Shown: positions 16,470-24,673, counted from the stretch's first letter. The stretch: DNA of 28,559 bases from Hylemonella sp. UBA2468 (GCA_002342165.1 DDPM01000004.1:31756-60314), one strand, 5' to 3'. Program-made: numbers and translations. The notes: a model not told the origin generated them from the letters alone.

Positions 16470-18143
16470 ATGAACGATTGGAACGAACTTCTTCCCAGCA
16501 GTCATCTCGACACCTTCACACGCGATCGATTGCCTCCTAAAGAGCAATGGCCGGTCATCATCGCAGACTCCTCCGAGCTCAAATACCCCAACACGCTCAA
16601 CGCAGCAGTTGAATTGGTGGATAAACATGTTCGCGAGGGCAAAGGCAAACGTATCGCGATGCATGGCGTGACACACATTGACACACTGAGTGGTGAATTC
16701 AGTTGGACCTATGCCAAGCTGCAAGACAATGTCAACCGCATTGCGAACGTGTTGGCCCAGGACTTGGGGCTTATCCCTGGCAACCGCATCTTGTTGCGTG
16801 GCGGCAATAGCCCAATGATGGCGGCGTGCTTGCTCGCCTCGATGAAAGCCGGTTTGGTTGCGGTCCCCACCATGCCTTTGCTACGCTCCAGTGAATTGGC
16901 GACCGTCCTTGAAAAAGGCCACATCAGCGCTGCAATCTGCGATAGCTTGCTGGCACAAGAACTCGAACATTGCATGACCGCAGGACACGCACATCATGTC
17001 CCGGCGCTTCGACAAATGGTCCAGTTCCGTAGCGAAACCGCTGACGGTTTGGAGCAACGAATGCACAAGCACAGTGGTGATTTTTCAGCACATCCCACCA
17101 GTCGCGACGATGTATGTCTGATCGCTTTCACCAGCGGCACCACAGGCAAACCCAAAGGTACCATGCACTTTCACCGTGACGTATTGGCCATGTGTGATTT
17201 GTTTCCACGCCATGTGTTGAAGATGAACGAAAACGATGTGGTGTGTGGCACACCGCCGATCGCTTTCACTTTTGGCTTGGGCGGCTTATTGGCATTTGCT
17301 TTGCGTTACGCAGCCTCCACAGTGTTGATCGAAAAACACACGCCCCAATCGCTTCTTGAGACCATGACCCAGTATCAAGCGACACAGTGCTACACCGCGC
17401 CCACGTTTTATCGACAGATGGCAGCACTGGCTTCCAGCCACGACTTGAGCGCTTTGAAGCATGCGGTCTCCGCCGGTGAGGCACTGCCCGATGCCACACG
17501 TCAACTTTGGAAACAAGCCACTGGGCAAGAGATCACTGACGGCATTGGGGGTACCGAGATGATCCACATCTATATCTCCAGCGGGGGCGACAAAGTTCGG
17601 GCCGGCTGCATTGGTCAGGTGGTGCCAGGCTACACCGCGCAGGTCGTGGATGAAGACATGCATCCCGTACCACCCGGCACTGTCGGACGCTTAGCTGTAC
17701 GCGGCCCTACCGGTTGCAAATACCTAGACGACCCTCGCCAACAAGACTATGTCAAAGCGGGTTGGAACCTGCCAGGCGACACTTTTGTGATGGATGCTGA
17801 CGGTTACTTCAGCTACCGGGCACGCAACGACGACATGATCATTTCAGCGGGTTACAACATCGCGGGTCCTGAGGTAGAAGATGCACTGCTTCAGCACCCC
17901 GCAGTAGCTGAGTGCGCGGTGGTGGGAACTCCCGACGAAGACCGAGGACAAATCGTGCAGGCATTTGTGGTCCTCAAGTCCGGGCTTCATGGCAACGAGG
18001 CCATGGCAGTGGACCTGCAAGAGCATGTCAAGAAATCCATTGCACCATTCAAATACCCACGCAAAGTTGTCTTTATGGATAACTTGCCTCGCACTGAAAC
18101 CGGCAAATTACAGCGCTTTCGCTTACGCCAAATTTCTACCTAA
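16470..18143 (+). CDS. abmG: Aryl-CoA ligase, probable 2-aminobenzoate-CoA ligase
   Basis: The 557-residue ATP-dependent ligase activates an aromatic acid to its CoA thioester, the entry step of the pathway. ANL-superfamily motifs: IAFTSGTTGKPKGT (218-231, the phosphate-binding loop), TDGIGGTEMIHIYIS, SYRARNDDMIISAGYNIAGP with the hinge, and the adenylation lysine in PRTETGKLQRF (Lys546). Its N-terminal 160 residues are collinear with the second ligase at 28108. A GGGGA lies five bases before ATG 16470. Context (monooxygenase/reductase fusion, RidA-like protein) points to 2-aminobenzoate rather than benzoate or salicylate. The gap to the acyl-CoA dehydrogenase is 41 bases. Confidence 0.88.
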   Translation: MNDWNELLPSSHLDTFTRDRLPPKEQWPVIIADSSELKYPNTLNAAVELVDKHVREGKGKRIAMHGVTHIDTLSGEFSWTYAKLQDNVNRIANVLAQDLGLIPGNRILLRGGNSPMMAACLLASMKAGLVAVPTMPLLRSSELATVLEKGHISAAICDSLLAQELEHCMTAGHAHHVPALRQMVQFRSETADGLEQRMHKHSGDFSAHPTSRDDVCLIAFTSGTTGKPKGTMHFHRDVLAMCDLFPRHVLKMNENDVVCGTPPIAFTFGLGGLLAFALRYAASTVLIEKHTPQSLLETMTQYQATQCYTAPTFYRQMAALASSHDLSALKHAVSAGEALPDATRQLWKQATGQEITDGIGGTEMIHIYISSGGDKVRAGCIGQVVPGYTAQVVDEDMHPVPPGTVGRLAVRGPTGCKYLDDPRQQDYVKAGWNLPGDTFVMDADGYFSYRARNDDMIISAGYNIAGPEVEDALLQHPAVAECAVVGTPDEDRGQIVQAFVVLKSGLHGNEAMAVDLQEHVKKSIAPFKYPRKVVFMDNLPRTETGKLQRFRLRQIST

Positions 18144-18152
18144 GGAGAGCCT

Positions 18153-18551
18153 ATGTTCAACATCTTGCAGCCCGAGGGCTGGATCCCTGCCAAAGGCTAT
18201 GCCAACGGTATCGAAACTCGTGGCCGCCAGATTTTTGTGGCGGGCATGATCGGTTGGGATGGGCAATGCCGATTCACAAGCGACGACTTTGTCGATCAAT
18301 GCAGACAGGCACTCCAAAACATCATCGACACATTGGCCTGTGCAGGCGCTACGCCTCAACACCTAGTACGCATGACTTGGTACGTCAAGGATAAAAACGA
18401 ATACCTCGCCCAAGGCAAGCAATTAGGCAAGGTTTACCAAGAAGTCATCGGTCGCCACTATCCCGCCATGACACTGGTCCAAGTGGCTGACTTGCTGGAA
18501 GATCGAGCCAAAGTCGAGATCGAGGCCACCGCAGTTGTGCCAGATCTTTAA
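18153..18551 (+). CDS. RidA-family (YjgF/UK114) enamine/imine deaminase
   Basis: The 132-residue protein has the RidA/YjgF chorismate-mutase-like fold: ANGIETRGRQIFVAGMIGWD, the QALQNIIDTLACAGATPQHL helix, RMTWYVKDKNEY, and the C-terminal AKVEIEATAVV. RidA proteins hydrolyse reactive enamines and imines. In this operon the non-aromatic aminobenzoyl-CoA product is an enamine, so removal of nitrogen as ammonium is the obvious role. The arginine that binds carboxylate in classical RidA (in the sequence ARVEIEA) is lysine here, so it belongs to another Rid subgroup and may recognise a CoA thioester rather than a free carboxylate. TAAGGAG lies before ATG 18153. It is the last gene of the operon. 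Confidence 0.88.
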   Translation: MFNILQPEGWIPAKGYANGIETRGRQIFVAGMIGWDGQCRFTSDDFVDQCRQALQNIIDTLACAGATPQHLVRMTWYVKDKNEYLAQGKQLGKVYQEVIGRHYPAMTLVQVADLLEDRAKVEIEATAVVPDL

Positions 18552-18736
18552 CGCATAGTCATATCCCACATCAACCCTCCTGACACTTTGCAAAATACAG
18601 CGGTTGTTGATTGGATGGATGTCGCATCCCACGGTGATCGCGAGAGCACGCACATGATCAAGCCGCGCTTGTGGCCTGCGATAGTCGCCTCCTATGGCAC
18701 TTCTTGGGACCCTGGCCCAGCCTATAAAAGCATGAC

Positions 18737-18769
18737 TTCGGGGGAAACCCTCAGGTCTGAAGCCCCGAA
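18737..18769 (+). terminator. Possible stem-loop after the aminobenzoyl-CoA operon
   Basis: TTCGGGG (18737-18743) and CCCCGAA (18763-18769) are perfect inverted repeats with a 19-base loop, 185 bases after the RidA stop and about 65 before the binding-protein gene. There is no U-run after the stem, so it may be a weak terminator or an RNA structure in the leader of the transporter operon. Confidence 0.3.
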
Positions 18770-18835
18770 TGAAGACTAAGATCCAAACTTTTAATGTGGG
18801 TCGTTGCGCGACGATCCCTAACTGAGGAGTTGTTG

Positions 18836-20023
18836 ATGAAGAACTTTCGCTTGGCCTGTCTGCTCGCCGCGTCTTTGGCCGCCTTTGGTACAGGCTCTCT
18901 GGCCCAAACTGCCACCAAGGTCAAGATCGGCTTGGTGAGCACGCTCTCCGGCCCCAATGGCGCCATCGGCGAGGACATTAGAGATGCGTTCAATCTGGCC
19001 ATCAAACTCAACGACGGCAAACTCGGTGGCCTGCCTGTTGAGGTGGTGATCGGAGACGATCAGTTCAAGGCTGACGTCGGCAAGCAACTGTTTGAGAGGA
19101 TGGTCAAGCGAGACAAAGTGGATTTCATGACTGGCGTGGTGTTTTCCAACATCATGCTCGCTGGCCTGCCCGAGGCCGTCAATGAAAAGATCTTCTACAT
19201 CAGCCCTAACGCGGCTCCTTCTCCACTGGCGGGCAAGGACTGCAATCCCTACTTCTTTGTGGCCTCCTGGCCCAATGATGCCTACCACGAAATGGCCGGC
19301 CAGCACGCCACCTCCCGCGGCTTCAAGACGGCTTACCTGATGGCGCCCAACTACCAGGCCGGCAAGGACTCCTTGGCCGGCTTCAAGCGTTTTTACAAGG
19401 GCAAAGTGGTCAACGAGGTCTACACCAAGCTCGGACAGCTCGACTACTCCGCCGAACTGGCCGAGATTCGCGCTGCCAAACCTGATGCCATGTATGTTTT
19501 CCTGCCGGGGGGCATGGGCGTCAATTTCATCAAGCAGTTTGTGGCCGCCGGCCTGAACAAAGACACCCGCCTGCTACTGCCGGGCTTTGGTGCCGACCAG
19601 GACATCAGCCGCGGTGTCGGCGACGTGATGCTGGGTATGAACGACACGGCCCACTGGGCACTGGACATCAACAACGCGTCAAACAAGAAGTTCGTGGCTG
19701 AATTTGAAATGGCCTACAAGCGTCTACCCACCGTCTATGCCGCCCAGGGCTACGACACGGCGCTGATCTTTGATGCGGCCATCCGGGGCGTCAAAGGCAA
19801 TATCAACGACAAGGACGCAATGCGCAAGGCCTTACGTGAAGTCAAGTTCGACTCGGTGCGCGGCGACTTCAAGTTCAACACCAACCACTATCCGATTCAA
19901 AACTACTACCTGCGCGAAGTCAAGAAAGACGCCCAGGGTCGCCTGGTCAATGTGCTGGCCTCCAACCAGCCCATCATGGCCAACCATGGGGACGCCTACG
20001 TGCAGGAATGCTCCATGCGCTGA
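18836..20023 (+). CDS. ABC transporter substrate-binding protein (LivK/HAAT type, probably aromatic acid)
   Basis: A 395-residue periplasmic binding protein. The signal peptide MKNFRLACLLAASLAAFGTG continues SLAQ and is followed by TATKVKIGLVSTLSGPNGAI, the start of a type I periplasmic-binding fold. YFFVASWPNDAYHEMAGQHA and YLMAPNYQAGKDSLAGFKRF, later on, are typical of the branched-chain/aromatic family. The start at 18836 has GAGGAG eight bases upstream; an in-frame ATG at 18794 would place charged residues ahead of the signal. Its place between two aromatic operons suggests that the ligand is an aromatic acid such as a benzoate derivative, though the HAAT family also binds amino acids and amides. 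A strong hairpin follows the gene. Confidence 0.9.
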   Translation: MKNFRLACLLAASLAAFGTGSLAQTATKVKIGLVSTLSGPNGAIGEDIRDAFNLAIKLNDGKLGGLPVEVVIGDDQFKADVGKQLFERMVKRDKVDFMTGVVFSNIMLAGLPEAVNEKIFYISPNAAPSPLAGKDCNPYFFVASWPNDAYHEMAGQHATSRGFKTAYLMAPNYQAGKDSLAGFKRFYKGKVVNEVYTKLGQLDYSAELAEIRAAKPDAMYVFLPGGMGVNFIKQFVAAGLNKDTRLLLPGFGADQDISRGVGDVMLGMNDTAHWALDINNASNKKFVAEFEMAYKRLPTVYAAQGYDTALIFDAAIRGVKGNINDKDAMRKALREVKFDSVRGDFKFNTNHYPIQNYYLREVKKDAQGRLVNVLASNQPIMANHGDAYVQECSMR

Positions 20024-20043
20024 GGCGCCAGCCAAGCCCCAGA

Positions 20044-20068
20044 CCTGACTGCCCAGCGGGCAGTCAGG
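20044..20068 (+). terminator. Strong hairpin between binding-protein and permease genes
   Basis: CCTGACTGCCC (20044-20054), loop AGC, GGGCAGTCAGG (20058-20068) form a perfect 11-bp GC-rich stem, followed by GTGTTTTG. The weak U-tract and the position inside an operon fit partial termination or 3'-end protection of the binding-protein message. This would raise its level over the membrane components, as in other binding-protein-dependent systems. Confidence 0.75.
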
Positions 20069-20099
20069 GTGTTTTGACTTGCCTGCGTAAATTCGAACG

Positions 20100-21014
20100 A
20101 TGACCTGGATATTGTTTCTTGAGCAAAGCCTCAACGGGCTGCAGTTCGGACTGATGCTGTTTTTGCTGGCGTCCGGTCTGACCCTGGTATTCGGGATCAT
20201 GGATATGATCAACTTGGCCCACGGTGCGCTTTACATGGTGGGTGCCTTCCTAGCGGCCTGGCTGACCCAGTTGACGCAATCGTTCATGCTGGGCATTTTG
20301 TTGGCCATCCCCCTGACGGCCATTTTTGGGATGGTGATGGAGTCCACCCTGTTGCGAACGCTTTACGCGCGGGACCACATGTCGCAGGTGCTGGCCACCT
20401 TCGCGCTGATCCTCATCATCAACGAGGCCGTGCGCATGATCTGGGGCACCGATATGCCATTGGCTGCACCAGCGGCCCTTTCCGGACCGGTCGAGTTGCT
20501 GCCCGGCCTGTTTTACCCCAGCTACCGGCTGCTGATCATCGGTGTGGGATTGGTACTGGCCGGCTTGCTTTACCTTCTGGTTACTCGTACACGGGTCGGT
20601 GCATGGGTCCGTGCTGGTGCATCCAACCGCGAAATGGCCATGGCCATGGGCATTCACATTCAACGCCTGTTTACTCTGGTCTTCGGTCTGGGCGCTGCGC
20701 TTTGCGCGGTGGCTGGTGCCCTGCTCGGGCCACTGCTGGCCGTGCAGGTTGGCATGGGCGAGAGCGTCCTCATTCTGGCCTTTGTGGTCATCGTCATTGG
20801 CGGTATCGGCTCGATCTGGGGCGCCTTTGTTGGCTCGCTGCTTGTCGGCTTTGTCGATACCTTTGGCCGCACCCTGATGCCGGCGCTGTTTCGCGAAATC
20901 TTTCCGCCCCAAGTGGCCAGCGCGGCGGGGCCCGCCGTGGCCTCTATCCTGGTCTACCTGCTGATGGCGGTGGTGCTTTTCATTCGGCCACAGGGCTTGT
21001 TTGCAAAGCGCTGA
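20100..21014 (+). CDS. LivH-type ABC transporter permease
   Basis: The 304-residue inner-membrane permease has about eight hydrophobic segments. Landmarks: LEQSLNGLQFGLMLFLLASG, LTLVFGIMDMINLAHGALYM (the family-typical NLAHG), AFVVIVIGGIGSIWGAFVGS and LLVGFVDTFGRTLMP. It pairs with the LivM-type permease to form the membrane channel. The start at 20100 has no clear ribosome-binding site, so it may depend on translation or structure of the upstream message. The gap to the next gene is three bases. Confidence 0.92.
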   Translation: MTWILFLEQSLNGLQFGLMLFLLASGLTLVFGIMDMINLAHGALYMVGAFLAAWLTQLTQSFMLGILLAIPLTAIFGMVMESTLLRTLYARDHMSQVLATFALILIINEAVRMIWGTDMPLAAPAALSGPVELLPGLFYPSYRLLIIGVGLVLAGLLYLLVTRTRVGAWVRAGASNREMAMAMGIHIQRLFTLVFGLGAALCAVAGALLGPLLAVQVGMGESVLILAFVVIVIGGIGSIWGAFVGSLLVGFVDTFGRTLMPALFREIFPPQVASAAGPAVASILVYLLMAVVLFIRPQGLFAKR

Positions 21015-21017
21015 AGC

Positions 21018-22022
21018 ATGCGTAACGGTCCTTCCCCGGCTTCGGCCATACCAGCCCCGGCATCCTGGCCGCTTTGGCTGGCGCTCATCGTAGCGGCCGT
21101 ATGCCTGGGCCTCTGGATGCACTCACAAGGCCTGGGCTACTACCTGTCCATGCTCAGCCGCATGATGATTTACGGTCTTGCCGCCTGCAGTCTGAACCTG
21201 ATCCTTGGCTATGGCGGCCTCGTATCCTTTGGTCATGCGGCCTACATGGGCCTGGGAGCCTACACGGTGGGCATCCTGATCACCGAAGGCGTGCCCAATG
21301 GCTGGCTGGGCTTTGCGCTGGCCATGGCCATCTCAGCCCTGATGGCCCTGGTCATCGGCGCGATTTCGCTGCGCACCAAAGGCGTGTACTTCATCATGAT
21401 CACGCTTGCCTTTGCGCAAATGCTCTTTTATCTGGTCAACTCGATCAAAGCCTATGGCGGCGACGAAGGTCTGAACATCAAACTACGCTCGGAATTCGGG
21501 CTGGGCATCGTGCTCAAGAACGACCTGCATTTCTTCTTGCTGGTGCTGGTTTGCCTAGTCATCAGCCTGGTCTTCATGCAGGTGCTCATGCGATCGCGCA
21601 TGGGCCGCGTCGTGTTGGCACAACGTGACGACGACATCCGCACCGAAGCGCTGGGCTACCCGGTTTATCGCTACCAGTTGGCCTTGTTCGTGATTGCAGG
21701 TGCCTTCGGTGGTCTGGCTGGCGCCCTGATGGTCAACCAGCAAAACTACGTCAACCCCAATCTGATGCACTGGACACAGTCGGGCGTACTGATGATCATG
21801 GTCATTCTCGGCGGGGTGGGCACGCTTGCCGGCGGTCTTTGGGGCGCACTGCTGCTTTTGACACTGGAAGACCTGATTGCCGAATTGACGCCGCACTTCC
21901 CCTTCTACGTCGGCTGGGTTCTCCTGGCCGTGGTGTTGCTGGCACCGAAGGGGCTGTCGGGCCTGCCCGACCTGTGGCGAAACCGACGCACGCCAGCAGC
22001 GAAACAGGAGACGCAGCCATGA
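21018..22022 (+). CDS. LivM-type ABC transporter permease
   Basis: The 334-residue second permease has a hydrophobic first segment (WPLWLALIVAAVCLGLWMHS) and the family motif NLILGYGGLVSFGHAAYMGL (residues about 61-80). YFIMITLAFAQMLFYLVNSI and GGLAGALMVNQQNYVNPNLM follow. The cytoplasmic C-terminal tail is basic (DLWRNRRTPAAKQE). The stop overlaps the following ATPase start as ATGA, indicating coupled translation. Confidence 0.92.
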   Translation: MRNGPSPASAIPAPASWPLWLALIVAAVCLGLWMHSQGLGYYLSMLSRMMIYGLAACSLNLILGYGGLVSFGHAAYMGLGAYTVGILITEGVPNGWLGFALAMAISALMALVIGAISLRTKGVYFIMITLAFAQMLFYLVNSIKAYGGDEGLNIKLRSEFGLGIVLKNDLHFFLLVLVCLVISLVFMQVLMRSRMGRVVLAQRDDDIRTEALGYPVYRYQLALFVIAGAFGGLAGALMVNQQNYVNPNLMHWTQSGVLMIMVILGGVGTLAGGLWGALLLLTLEDLIAELTPHFPFYVGWVLLAVVLLAPKGLSGLPDLWRNRRTPAAKQETQP

Positions 22023-22792
22023 GCGGCACAGACCCGACGCTGGTGCTGGAAATCCGAAATCTGGTCAAGTCCTTCGGCGCACTTCGGGCTACCGATGGGG
22101 TATCGCTGCAGGTCAGGCCAGGAGAAATTCATGCCCTGATCGGGCCCAACGGTGCTGGCAAGACCACACTGGTAGCCCAACTCTCGGGCCAGTTGAAACC
22201 TGACCAAGGCCAGATCCTGTTCATGGGGCAGGACATCACCGCTGTCAGTGCCTATGCCCGGGTGGGACTGGGGCTGGTTCGATCTTTCCAGATCACCCGC
22301 TTGTTCAAATCCTTCAGCGTCCTGGACAACGTGGCCCTGGCTGTACAGTCTCGTCAGCCACAGCGTGGCGCCTTCTGGCGCAGCGTCGCCCGAGACATGG
22401 CCGTCTACCATCAGGCGGGTGCGATCCTGCAGGAAGTCGGACTGACACAGCGCTCTGATGAACTGGCATCAGCGCTGTCACACGGAGAACAACGGGTGCT
22501 CGAACTGGCCCTGGCCCTGGCCACCGAACCTAAGATGCTGCTGCTCGACGAACCGATGGCTGGCACCGGCCCAGAAGAGTCCCAGCGTGTGGTCGAACTG
22601 ATTGAATCCCTGCGCCGCGATCGAAACATGGCCATTTTGTTGGTCGAGCACGATATGGACGCGGTATTCCGCCTGGCCGACCGCATTTCGGTCCTGGTCA
22701 ACGGCGCCCTGATCGCCAGCGGCACCCCAGAGGCCATACGCCAAGACACCCAGGTACGCGCCGCCTATCTCGGTGAGGAGGTCACGTCATGA
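22019..22792 (+). CDS. LivG-type ABC transporter ATPase
   Basis: An ATP-binding subunit of 257 residues. Walker A is GPNGAGKTT (42-50), the signature is LSHGEQRVLELALALA, Walker B is MLLLDEPMAGTGPEE, and the switch histidine lies in ILLVEHDMDAVFRLADRISV. The start at ATG 22019 follows AGGAG with eight-base spacing and overlaps the LivM stop; the frame continues upstream inside livM but without homology. It ends with ATGA, which starts a short relay ORF leading to the second ATPase gene. Confidence 0.93.
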   Translation: MSGTDPTLVLEIRNLVKSFGALRATDGVSLQVRPGEIHALIGPNGAGKTTLVAQLSGQLKPDQGQILFMGQDITAVSAYARVGLGLVRSFQITRLFKSFSVLDNVALAVQSRQPQRGAFWRSVARDMAVYHQAGAILQEVGLTQRSDELASALSHGEQRVLELALALATEPKMLLLDEPMAGTGPEESQRVVELIESLRRDRNMAILLVEHDMDAVFRLADRISVLVNGALIASGTPEAIRQDTQVRAAYLGEEVTS

Positions 22793-22851
22793 GCAGCCAC
22801 CTCAAGCAAGCGAAGTACACGACAGTGACTCGCGCGGGGACAGAAGCATGA
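22789..22851 (+). CDS. 20-codon relay ORF between the two ATPase genes
   Basis: ATG 22789 overlaps the LivG stop (ATGA) and has GAGGAG eight bases upstream. It encodes MSSHLKQAKYTTVTRAGTEA and ends in TGA at 22849-22851, which itself overlaps the LivF start as ATGA. Two ATGA junctions in a row with a good ribosome-binding site suggest that ribosomes from LivG continue through this ORF and re-initiate at LivF, whose own ribosome-binding site is weak. The peptide is hydrophilic with no recognisable family, so the act of translation may matter more than the product. Confidence 0.5.
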   Translation: MSSHLKQAKYTTVTRAGTEA

Positions 22852-23561
22852 CCGAGCCGCTGCTGTCCGTCCAGAACCTGCGGGTGGCCTATGGTGTCAG
22901 CCAAGTCCTCTTCGATGTCGATGCCCAGATCCGAGCCGGCGAGGTCATTGGACTGCTCGGTCGCAACGGCATGGGCAAGACCACCCTGATACGCAGCATC
23001 ATTGGCCTCAAAGGCATCCAATCGGGCTCGGTGGCCTTTGAAGGCCGGTCGGTACACGGCAGCCGACCCGATGCCATCGCCCGCATGGGTGTGGCGGTGG
23101 TGCCCGAAGGTCGACAGGTCTTTCCCAACCTGAGCGTCGACGAGCACCTGAGCGCCTTTGCCAATCAACGGCATGCGCGTGGCAAGCCGTGGACACCTGA
23201 GGCGGTCTACGAACTGTTCCCCCGCTTGGCTGAGCGCAAGACCAACATGGGCAACCAGCTCTCAGGGGGCGAGCAGCAAATGCTGGCCATCGGCAGGGCA
23301 CTGGTCACCAACCCCAAGCTGCTCATCTTTGACGAAGCCACCGAAGGTCTGGCGCCGCTGATCCGCGAGGAAATCTGGCGCTGCATCGAGCGACTGCGCC
23401 AGACCGGCCAGACCCTGATCGTGGTCGACAAATACGTCAGCCGTCTGGTGCGTATTGCCGACCGCCACATCATCCTGGAAAAAGGCAAGGTCGCCTGGCA
23501 AGGCAGCTCGGCCGAACTGGCGTCCGACCAGGACATCTGGCACAGGTATCTCGGGGTCTGA
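22848..23561 (+). CDS. LivF-type ABC transporter ATPase
   Basis: The second ATP-binding subunit (237 residues). Walker A is GRNGMGKTT (38-46), PEGRQVFPNLSVDEHLS is typical of LivF, the signature is LSGGEQQMLAIGRAL, and Walker B is LLIFDEATEGLAP. The switch region reads LIVVDKYVSRLVRIADRHII without the histidine of LivG, so the two ATP sites are unlike, as is usual for LivF. The start at ATG 22848 overlaps the stop of the relay ORF. It is the last gene of the transporter operon; no clear terminator is visible before the convergent LysR gene. Confidence 0.93.
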   Translation: MTEPLLSVQNLRVAYGVSQVLFDVDAQIRAGEVIGLLGRNGMGKTTLIRSIIGLKGIQSGSVAFEGRSVHGSRPDAIARMGVAVVPEGRQVFPNLSVDEHLSAFANQRHARGKPWTPEAVYELFPRLAERKTNMGNQLSGGEQQMLAIGRALVTNPKLLIFDEATEGLAPLIREEIWRCIERLRQTGQTLIVVDKYVSRLVRIADRHIILEKGKVAWQGSSAELASDQDIWHRYLGV

Positions 23562-23670
23562 TCCGTCCTTCTCGACGGCCGGCGGGCCAATTGGAGGCGG
23601 CGACGGCATGGCTCAAGCACTTAGCGCAAAGCCAATGTGCATGAGCAGATCTTGAGCCAAGGCGACCGGC

Positions 23671-24573
23671 TCAGAAGTGCTGGGCTGCCACGCTGCGCAG
23701 GCACTCCATCACAAAGCGACTGGCCGGGCTGAGTGCGCCCTGACTGCGGCGGGTCATGCCCACAGGTCGCACCCACTCAACGCCGGCTACAGGCAGCGCC
23801 CGCAGCTGGCGGGAACGCACTTCCCAATAAATCAGCTCACGCGGCAAGAAAGTGAGCGCGTCCGACTGCATCACCATGGACTTCATCAGCACGGTGGAAG
23901 TGGTTTCGATCTGGGCAGAGGGAGGGTTTAGCCCGTGGCCTCGGAAAAAGTCATCAAAGGCCTGACGTTCCAGTTCACGCTGGCGCGGCAGCACCCACTG
24001 CTGCTGAGCCAGCAATGCGGGGGCGATCTGCCGCAGGCGCGCCAGCGGGTGGTCAGCCCGCGCCACCATTACCGCGCTTTCGGTGAACAAGGTCTCGTGC
24101 AACAGGTCCGTGTCCTGCGCCCGCGTGGGTACCGAAGACAACGCAAAGTCGATCTCGCCCTGCTTGACCGCCGGCATCAGGGACTCATTCAGACCGTAGA
24201 GAACGCTCACCCGCAGCTGCGGCCGCCTCTCCTGCATCAACTTGAGCGCCTGCGGCAACAGCCGTGTGGCCTCGGTAGGGCCACAGCCGATGATCACATG
24301 CCCCCGCTGCGCACCCTTGAGTGCCTCGATCTCACCAGCGGCATGACGGAATTCGGCCTCGACCACCTGCCCGTGGTAACGCAGTGCCTCGCCAAAGGGC
24401 GTGGCGACCACACCAAAGCGACCACGCTCGACCAGCGGTACACCCAGGCTGCGCTCGAGTGCCTTGATAGCCTTGGACAATGCTGGCTGGGTCACACCGA
24501 GCTCGTCCGCCGCCTCAGTCAGGCTGCCACAACGCACCGCCGTGAGGAAAAACTGCACTTTGCGGAAATCCAT
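23671..24573 (-). CDS. LysR-type transcriptional regulator
   Basis: A 300-residue LysR protein: the N-terminal helix-turn-helix is FFLTAVRCGSLTEAADELGV then TQPALSKAIKALERSLGVPL (residues 8-47), followed by a two-lobed effector domain beginning GHVIIGCGPTEATRLLPQAL. It is divergent from the Rieske oxygenase gene with a 100-bp gap, the classical layout for a LysR activator of the divergent catabolic operon. Its start codon (24573) has no good ribosome-binding site. An imperfect palindrome with T-N11-A spacing lies over the start codon and may be an autoregulatory site. The likely inducer is the substrate of the adjacent oxygenase or its CoA ester. Confidence 0.9.
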   Translation of the reverse strand: MDFRKVQFFLTAVRCGSLTEAADELGVTQPALSKAIKALERSLGVPLVERGRFGVVATPFGEALRYHGQVVEAEFRHAAGEIEALKGAQRGHVIIGCGPTEATRLLPQALKLMQERRPQLRVSVLYGLNESLMPAVKQGEIDFALSSVPTRAQDTDLLHETLFTESAVMVARADHPLARLRQIAPALLAQQQWVLPRQRELERQAFDDFFRGHGLNPPSAQIETTSTVLMKSMVMQSDALTFLPRELIYWEVRSRQLRALPVAGVEWVRPVGMTRRSQGALSPASRFVMECLRSVAAQHF

Positions 24574-24586
24574 AACCCATGGTAAT
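24572..24586 (-). promoter_or_regulatory. Candidate LysR operator (T-N11-A) at the regulator start
   Basis: ATAACC-N3-GGTAAT at 24572-24586 is an inverted repeat with one mismatch and contains T-N11-A (T24573, A24585), the general LysR-box form. It overlaps the regulator start codon and lies about 90 bases from the oxygenase start. A LysR protein bound here could repress its own gene. T-N11-A alone is common, so this is only a candidate. Confidence 0.3.
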
Positions 24587-24673
24587 GGAAATCGCCTCCC
24601 AGGTTGTTGCGCCAGCGGGGCCAGCCTTGCTAACTTACGGTGTGTTTGTTTTCAGACTGCTTCAGGAGCACTT

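Noticed and set aside
16881..17663. Several minus-strand frames opposite the aryl-CoA ligase
   Set aside because: They overlap an intact ligase with all ANL motifs and have no recognisable features.
18695..18715. Sigma-54-like TGGCAC element before the binding-protein gene
   Set aside because: The required GC of the -12 element is not at the right distance (the sequence after TGGCAC is TTCTTGGGA), so it does not match TGGCAC-N5-TTGCW.
20250..21122. 290-codon minus-strand frame opposite the LivH-type permease
   Set aside because: The translation is rich in His, Gln and Arg, typical of the antisense of a hydrophobic permease; the plus strand has the NLAHG permease motif.
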